A stretch of DNA of 10,543 nucleotides, from contig DYHL01000081.1 of the NCBI GenBank assembly GCA_020724185.1, positions 1 through 10,543 on the forward strand, written 5' to 3'. The first letter of the stretch is position 1; each line of letters begins with the position of its first letter. Source of the DNA: Candidatus Nitrosymbiomonas sp. (lineage in GTDB: Bacteria > Sysuimicrobiota > Sysuimicrobiia > Sysuimicrobiales > Humicultoraceae). Below, piece after piece: positions 5,987-10,543 of the stretch. The translations under genes and the position numbers were made by a program. The notes under the pieces were generated by a model. The model was not told the DNA's origin. It worked only from the letters and a program-made list of their open reading frames with translations, and searched no databases.

Positions 5987-7678
5987 CTATTCGGACTGGT
6001 CGCAGATGGCGCCGCGTGATGCGGACGACACCAGACGCGCGTACTTGGCCAGGGCGCCGCGCGTGTACCGCGGAGCCGGCGCCACCCATGCCTGCCGCCG
6101 CCGTTCGATTTCCTCGGCAGGCGCCTCGAGGCTCAGGCGGCGGTTGGGGATGTCAACCAGGATTGTATCGCCCTCGTGCACCAGGGCAATCGGCCCTCCG
6201 GCGGCTGCTTCCGGTGCGACGTGCCCGATCATCACGCCGCGCGTGGCCCCGGAGAAGCGGCCGTCGGTGATCAGCGCCACCTCCTGGCCCAACCCGCGTC
6301 CCACGAGCGCCGAGGTGACCGCCAGCATCTCGCGCATCCCAGGACCGCCCTTTGGGCCCTCGTGGCGGATCACAACCACGTCACCGGAGCCGATCTGCCC
6401 GTTGACCACCGCGGCGAACGCGTCCTCCTCGCGGTCGAAGACGCGGGCCGGTCCCCGGTGCGTCTTCTTGGTCACGCCCGCGGTCTTGATCACGGCGCCT
6501 TCCGGCGCCAGGCTGCCCCAGAGCACGGCCAGACCTCCCTCGGGCTCCAGCGGCTGGCTCACCGGCACCATGACCGGCGAGCCGTCTGCACGGACGCCCG
6601 ACAGATTCTCCCGCACGGTGCGCCCGGTAACCGTGAGCGTTCCTCCGTGCAGCAGGCCTGCGTCGAGCAGCGCGCGCATCACGACCGGAACGCCGCCGAC
6701 CCGATCCAGATCTGCCATGACGTAGCGCCCGGCCGGGCGGAGATCGCCGATGTGCGGCGTGGCGCGGCTGATGTTGTCGAAGTCCTCCAGGGATAGGGGG
6801 ACGCCGGCCTCATGGGCTATTGCCAGAAGGTGCAGTACAGCGTTGGTGCTGCCGCCCAGGGCGACCACCACGCGGATCGCGTTCTCGAACGCCTCCCGCG
6901 TCAGGATGTCGCGCGGCCGAAGGCCCTCTCGCAACATCCTCATCACGGCCTCTCCGCTGGTGCGGCATGCCTGCTCGCGCCGCGGGTCCTCGGCAGGGAT
7001 CGAGGCCACGCCGGGCGCCGACAAACCAATGGCCTCGATCGCCGCGGCCATGGTGTTGGCGGTGTAGAACCCGCCGCAGCTCCCGGCCCCAGGGCAGGCG
7101 CGGCGCTCCAGGGAGTCCACGGCCTCGGCGGTCATGTGGCCCTGCGCGTGCATTCCCACCGCCTCGTACACGTCCTGTATGGTGACGTCCCTGCCCTCGT
7201 ACTCGCCCGGCATGATGGTGCCGCCGTAGAGAAAGACTCCTGGCAGGTTGAGCCGGGCCAGCGCCATAACCGATCCAGGCAGGCTCTTGTCGCACCCGGC
7301 GATGGCCACAATCGCGTCGAAGCACTGGGCGCGCGCCATCAGCTCGATCGAGTCAGCGATCACCTCGCGGCTGACCAGGGAGGCCTTCATCCCCTCGTGC
7401 CCCATGGCGATGGCGTCGCTGACCGCGATCGTGCAGAACTCCTGGGGTGTGCCTTCCGTGGCGCGCACCCCGGCCTTCACCCACTGCGCCTGGACGTCGA
7501 GATTCAGGTTGCACGGGGTGACCTCGTTCCACGTGCTGGCAACCCCGACGATGGGGCGGCGCAGGTCGTCATCCCTCAGCCCGGTGGCCCGCAGCATCGC
7601 CCTGTGCGGGGCACGCTGGATGCCTTCGGTGATTTCACGACTGCGGTGCTTGAAGTTTGCGGCAGCAGGGTTGGCCAC
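5987..7678 (-). CDS. ilvD: IlvD, dihydroxy-acid dehydratase
   Basis: Cytosolic Fe-S dehydratase that converts 2,3-dihydroxyisovalerate and 2,3-dihydroxy-3-methylvalerate to the 2-keto acids leading to valine (with leucine and pantothenate) and isoleucine. The 563 residues are normal for the family. Cluster cysteines are C56 (TPCN), C129 (GCDKS) and C201 (GSCGG). K131, directly after CD, is the position that is carboxylated to bind Mg in this family. Both family signatures are present: CDKSLPGSVMA and ALITDGRFSGAT, with the catalytic serine S476. The start is the GTG at 7678, seven bases after AGAAGGAG (7686-7693); the upstream TTG at 7696 and the TTG at 7684 are too far or too close. It may equally act on sugar acids, since the IlvD/Edd family is broad, but EGTPQEF, NEVTPCN and the length favour IlvD. 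No other ilv gene is visible. Confidence 0.95.
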   Translation of the reverse strand: MANPAAANFKHRSREITEGIQRAPHRAMLRATGLRDDDLRRPIVGVASTWNEVTPCNLNLDVQAQWVKAGVRATEGTPQEFCTIAVSDAIAMGHEGMKASLVSREVIADSIELMARAQCFDAIVAIAGCDKSLPGSVMALARLNLPGVFLYGGTIMPGEYEGRDVTIQDVYEAVGMHAQGHMTAEAVDSLERRACPGAGSCGGFYTANTMAAAIEAIGLSAPGVASIPAEDPRREQACRTSGEAVMRMLREGLRPRDILTREAFENAIRVVVALGGSTNAVLHLLAIAHEAGVPLSLEDFDNISRATPHIGDLRPAGRYVMADLDRVGGVPVVMRALLDAGLLHGGTLTVTGRTVRENLSGVRADGSPVMVPVSQPLEPEGGLAVLWGSLAPEGAVIKTAGVTKKTHRGPARVFDREEDAFAAVVNGQIGSGDVVVIRHEGPKGGPGMREMLAVTSALVGRGLGQEVALITDGRFSGATRGVMIGHVAPEAAAGGPIALVHEGDTILVDIPNRRLSLEAPAEEIERRRQAWVAPAPRYTRGALAKYARLVSSASRGAICDQSE

Positions 7679-7685
7679 GATCAAT

Positions 7686-7693
7686 CTCCTTCT
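7686..7693 (-). promoter_or_regulatory. Shine-Dalgarno deciding the ilvD GTG start
   Basis: AGAAGGAG on the minus strand lies seven bases before the GTG at 7678. This excludes the upstream in-frame TTG at 7696 and disfavours the TTG at 7684, which lies one base after it. Confidence 0.8.
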
Positions 7694-7696
7694 CAA

Positions 7697-7709
7697 ACCG
7701 CAACGCGGT
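7697..7709 (-). promoter_or_regulatory. Perfect short dyad in the ilvD leader
   Basis: ACCGC-GTT-GCGGT on the minus strand, a perfect 5-bp inverted repeat with a 3-base centre. It lies between the predicted ilvD transcription start and the Shine-Dalgarno. It could be half of an operator or a small mRNA hairpin beside the ribosome site. Short enough to be chance. Confidence 0.25.
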
Positions 7710-7720
7710 GTGTTGGCCCC

Positions 7721-7749
7721 ATGATAGGCGGCGGGTCCGGGCGAATCAA
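7721..7749 (-). promoter_or_regulatory. Sigma70-type promoter for ilvD
   Basis: On the minus strand: -35 TTGATT (7749-7744, four of six), a 17-base spacer, and -10 TATCAT (7726-7721, five of six). Transcription would start near 7714, giving a leader of about 36 bases before the GTG. No T-box-like leader or attenuator peptide fits in that length, so leader-based control by amino acids is not seen. Confidence 0.65.
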
Positions 7750-7781
7750 CAGGAGGGGCGCGCTCAGGACGGCGTGCGCTA

Positions 7782-7790
7782 TGGTAGCAT
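7782..7790 (+). promoter_or_regulatory. Extended -10 promoter for mutS, possibly leaderless
   Basis: TGG-TAGCAT: a TGn extended element plus a -10 with four of six consensus bases, including the key TA at the start and T at the end. The -10 ends six bases before the mutS GTG, so transcription would start at or beside the start codon. No good -35 is present 17 bases upstream. No Shine-Dalgarno precedes the GTG, which agrees with leaderless translation. Confidence 0.45.
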
Positions 7791-7796
7791 TGTGGG

Positions 7797-10445
7797 GTGA
7801 CCCGCGACTCCTCGCTGACACCGATGATGCGCCAGTACCAGGAGCTAAAAGCCCGACACCCGGGCGCGCTGCTGATGTTCCGGCTGGGCGACTTCTATGA
7901 GCTGTTCTTCGACGACGCGCGGATAGCGGCGCGGGAACTCGAGATAGTGCTAACCTCCCGCGAGGCGGGGAAGGGAAGGCGCGTGCCCATGTGCGGCGTG
8001 CCCCACCATGCGCTGGCAGTCCACCTCGCGCGGCTGGTGGACCGCGGATACCGCGTGGCGATCTGTGACCAGGTAGAGGATCCGCGCAAGGCGCGCGGGC
8101 TGGTGCGCCGAGAGGTGACCCGCGTGGTCACGCCTGGCACGGTCATGGACGCCGCGCTGCTTCCGGCGCGCGAGCACCGCTACCTGGCATCCCTGGCCGG
8201 CGAGGGCGGCGCCTGGGGCCTGGCTGCGGTGGACCTCTCGACCGGGGACTTCCTGGCAACCCAGATAGAGGGCTCCGACGCCGACCGCCGGCTGGCGGAT
8301 GAGCTCGCGCGCCTGGACCCGCGCGAGATCGCGGTCCCCGCGGGTGAGGTTCCCGCTGGAGAGGACCAGGCCGCAGGGGGCCGGTGGACGCAACTGGACG
8401 CCTGGCGCTTCGAGCCGGGTGTGGCCCGGCGCGCGCTGCTCGACCACTTTGGCGTGGCGTCATTGGACGGTTTTGGATGCGAGGGGTTGGCGCTCGCCAC
8501 GGCCGCCGCGGGCGCCCTGGTGCAGTACCTCCAGCAGACGCAGCAGAGCCCATTGGCGCACCTGCGCGGTCTCCGCGTGTACGGCACCGAGTCGGTCCTC
8601 GAGCTCGACGAGATCACGCGCCGAAACCTCGAACTGCTGCGCAACCGCGGCAACGGCGGTGCTCGACACACCCTCATTGGAGTGCTGGACGAAACCGCGA
8701 CCGCGATGGGCGCGCGGCTGCTCAGGGAGTGGCTGCTGCGACCGCTCGTGGAGGTGGAAGCCATCGAGGCCAGGCACAGCGCGGTGGGCGCCGCGCTGGA
8801 GGACCGCGGCCGGAGGGAAGCCGTGCGCGGAACGCTGCGCGCGCTGCCTGACCTGGCGCGTCTCGTGGGCCGGATCGGCCACGGGTCGGCCACTGCCCGC
8901 GACCTGTGCGCCCTGCGCGAGGCGCTTGAGCGACTGCCCGCGCTGCGCGAGGAGGTCGGGCAGTTGCCTGACGCGCGCTTCGCCGGCCTCGCAGGCGCGA
9001 TGGATCCGCACGGAGACGTCGCTGCCCACATCGCCCGCGCACTGGTGGATGATCCTCCGGCAAGCCTCCGCGATGGAGGGATGATCCGGCCAGGGTACGA
9101 CCCCGCGCTTGACCATCTTCGCGAGGCCGCTTCCGGCGGCAAGGCCTGGATAGCCGGCCTGGAGGCTTCCGAGCGTGAGCGTACCGGCATTCGCTCTCTG
9201 CGGGTGGGCTTCAACAAGGTCTTCGGGTACTACATCGAGGTATCCAACGCCAACCAGCACCTGGTGCCCGCGGACTACATCCGCAAGCAGACCCTGACCG
9301 GCGCCGAGCGCTACATCACGCCCGAGATGAAGGAGCGCGAAGCCGCCATCCTGGGCGCCGAGGAACGCATCGCCGCGCTGGAGTTCGAACTGTTCTCGGC
9401 GCTGCGCGACGCGGTGGCCGCACGCGCGTCTTCCCTGCTGGAGGTGGCGCGCGCGCTGGCTGAGACCGACGTGCTGCTGGCCCTGGCCGAAGCCGCGGAG
9501 AGGGGAGGTTACGTCAGGCCGGAGATGGCCGCCGAGCCGGTGCTCGAGATCCGCGAAGGCAGGCATCCGGTGGTGGAGCGCCTGCTCGAAGGCGAGCGGT
9601 TCGTGCCCAACGATCTGCGGTTGGACGTGCGTGACCGCGCGCTGCTGATCGTCACGGGTCCCAACATGGCGGGCAAGAGCACGCTGCTACGCCAGGCAGC
9701 GCTGATAACCATCATGGCGCAGATGGGCTCTTTCGTGCCCGCTGCCTGGGCGCGCGTGGGCACAACCGATCGGATCTTCACGCGGGTGGGGGCCACGGAC
9801 GAGATCGCCGCGGGCCGGAGCACCTTCCTGGTGGAGATGCAGGAAGTATCCCGCATACTGCACGGCGCCACCAAGCGCAGCCTGGTCCTCCTGGACGAGG
9901 TCGGACGCGGGACGAGCACCTACGACGGGATGAGCCTGGCCTGGGCGGTGGTCGAGTACCTGCACGACCGCATCGGCGCACGAACGCTCTTTGCCACTCA
10001 CTTCCACGAACTCACAGAACTGGCGGAGATGCTGCCCTGCGTCCACAACGTTGCCATGCAGGTGCAGGAGCAGGGAGAGCAGATCGTGTTCCTTCACACG
10101 GTGGCCGACGGACGGGCCGATCGGTCGTACGGCATCCACGTGGCGCGGCTGGCGGGCATTCCAGGGGAGGTAATCGCGCAGGCCGGCCGCATCCTCCAAC
10201 AGCTCGAGGCTGCCGCTGCTCGGCCCGGCGAGGCCGATGCCGAACCCGTGCCCTCCCGGGCGCGGCGGCCCAGGCAGTTGCCGCTGGCCCTGGAGCTCGC
10301 GTCTCCCCTTGAAGAGGAGCTGCTGGGCATGGCCATCGAGACGATGACCCCGCTGGAAGCCCTGCGTGTCCTCGCGGATCTGCGCGAACGCGCGCGCGGA
10401 CGGAGGGCCAGCGCCCCGGATCGCCGGGACCGGCGGCTGCAGTGA
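7797..10445 (+). CDS. mutS: MutS, DNA mismatch recognition ATPase
   Basis: Binds base mismatches and small loops and recruits MutL. The 882 residues are typical of the mismatch-repair MutS1 type (E. coli: 853), not the shorter MutS2, and there is no Smr domain. Domain I has LTPMMRQY and the mismatch-reading F33-Y34-E35 in GDFYELF. Connector, lever and clamp domains span roughly 120-600 and include the conserved VFGYYIEVSNANQ block. The ATPase has Walker A GPNMAGKST (621-629, K627), Walker B LLDE (D700, E701) followed by GRGTSTYDG, and FATHFHELTEL. The dimer-helix region YGIHVARLAGIPG follows, and the C-terminus shows the usual TPLEAL helix. The start is GTG 7797: the family needs a few residues before LTPMM, and the ATG at 7824 would remove part of it. 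It overlaps mutL by four bases. Confidence 0.97.
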   Translation: MTRDSSLTPMMRQYQELKARHPGALLMFRLGDFYELFFDDARIAARELEIVLTSREAGKGRRVPMCGVPHHALAVHLARLVDRGYRVAICDQVEDPRKARGLVRREVTRVVTPGTVMDAALLPAREHRYLASLAGEGGAWGLAAVDLSTGDFLATQIEGSDADRRLADELARLDPREIAVPAGEVPAGEDQAAGGRWTQLDAWRFEPGVARRALLDHFGVASLDGFGCEGLALATAAAGALVQYLQQTQQSPLAHLRGLRVYGTESVLELDEITRRNLELLRNRGNGGARHTLIGVLDETATAMGARLLREWLLRPLVEVEAIEARHSAVGAALEDRGRREAVRGTLRALPDLARLVGRIGHGSATARDLCALREALERLPALREEVGQLPDARFAGLAGAMDPHGDVAAHIARALVDDPPASLRDGGMIRPGYDPALDHLREAASGGKAWIAGLEASERERTGIRSLRVGFNKVFGYYIEVSNANQHLVPADYIRKQTLTGAERYITPEMKEREAAILGAEERIAALEFELFSALRDAVAARASSLLEVARALAETDVLLALAEAAERGGYVRPEMAAEPVLEIREGRHPVVERLLEGERFVPNDLRLDVRDRALLIVTGPNMAGKSTLLRQAALITIMAQMGSFVPAAWARVGTTDRIFTRVGATDEIAAGRSTFLVEMQEVSRILHGATKRSLVLLDEVGRGTSTYDGMSLAWAVVEYLHDRIGARTLFATHFHELTELAEMLPCVHNVAMQVQEQGEQIVFLHTVADGRADRSYGIHVARLAGIPGEVIAQAGRILQQLEAAAARPGEADAEPVPSRARRPRQLPLALELASPLEEELLGMAIETMTPLEALRVLADLRERARGRRASAPDRRDRRLQ

Positions 10446-10543
10446 CGCGGATCCACATACTGGAACGGTCGGTCGCCGAGCGCATAGCCGCCGGCGAGGT
10501 AGTCGAGCGTCCTGCCTCGGTGGTCAAGGAACTGGTGGAGAAC
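10442..10543 (+). CDS. mutL: MutL, DNA mismatch repair protein (N-terminal 34 residues)
   Basis: Only the first 34 codons are inside the window; the frame is open at the right edge. The sequence matches the start of the GHKL ATPase domain of MutL: IHILERSVAERIAAGEVV, then RPASVVKELVEN. E30 is the catalytic glutamate and N34 the Mg-binding asparagine of GHKL motif I. The GTG at 10442 lies within GTGA, sharing four bases with the mutS stop, and the Shine-Dalgarno is weak, so translation is probably coupled to mutS. Whether it carries the C-terminal endonuclease motif, as in bacteria lacking MutH, cannot be seen here. Confidence 0.95.
   Translation, partial: MTRIHILERSVAERIAAGEVVERPASVVKELVEN

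Noticed and set aside
8180..9566. Minus-strand ORFs of 345 and 368 residues opposite mutS
   Set aside because: MutS motifs are continuous on the + strand; these are Ser/Arg-rich shadows.
1..10543. CRISPR array, insertion sequence, integrase or prophage signs
   Set aside because: No regularly spaced repeats, transposase or integrase motifs, or target duplications were seen; all genes are of chromosomal housekeeping or exported type.

Overview
The window is GC-rich, gene-dense bacterial chromosome with short or absent intergenic gaps, frequent GTG starts and overlapping stop/start junctions. It reads as a free-living bacterium with selenocysteine (Sec) decoding, branched-chain amino acid synthesis and MutS/MutL mismatch repair. 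The three export-signal proteins of unknown function and the overall style resemble high-GC uncultivated lineages, but nothing in the sequence fixes the phylum.

Layout. Bases 1-79 are the 3' end of an unidentified gene. It is followed on the + strand by a tight Sec operon: a 71-residue zinc-ribbon/membrane-anchor protein (121-336), selA (343-1740) and selB (1740-3659). selB meets a minus-strand gene for a 390-residue exported protein (3656-4828) at a shared CTAG, so the two genes overlap at their stops. A 151-bp gap (4829-4979) holds a GC-rich dyad and a good sigma70-type promoter for selC, the tRNA-Sec(UCA) gene at 4980-5074. Nineteen bases after selC is a small exported protein (5094-5459), which overlaps tail-to-tail with another exported protein (5449-5901, minus). 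Upstream of that, on the same strand, lies ilvD (5987-7678, minus). A 118-bp divergent region separates ilvD from mutS (7797-10445), whose stop overlaps the start of mutL (10442 onward, cut by the window end).

How it works together. SelA converts Ser-tRNA-Sec to Sec-tRNA-Sec, selC supplies the tRNA, and SelB delivers it to UGA codons followed by a SECIS hairpin. Three of the four core bacterial Sec genes are therefore clustered here; selD is not visible. IlvD serves valine/isoleucine synthesis. MutS and MutL form a mismatch-repair operon.

Most interesting signal. The zinc-ribbon gene ends in UGA (334-336) and is in the same reading frame as selA, with only two sense codons between that UGA and the selA ATG. 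selA has no visible Shine-Dalgarno, and a 7-bp perfect inverted repeat (347-353 with 376-382) begins 10 bases after the UGA. This could be a SelB-responsive, SECIS-like control element or even a conditional Sec readthrough fusion. It is a hypothesis, not a demonstrated system.
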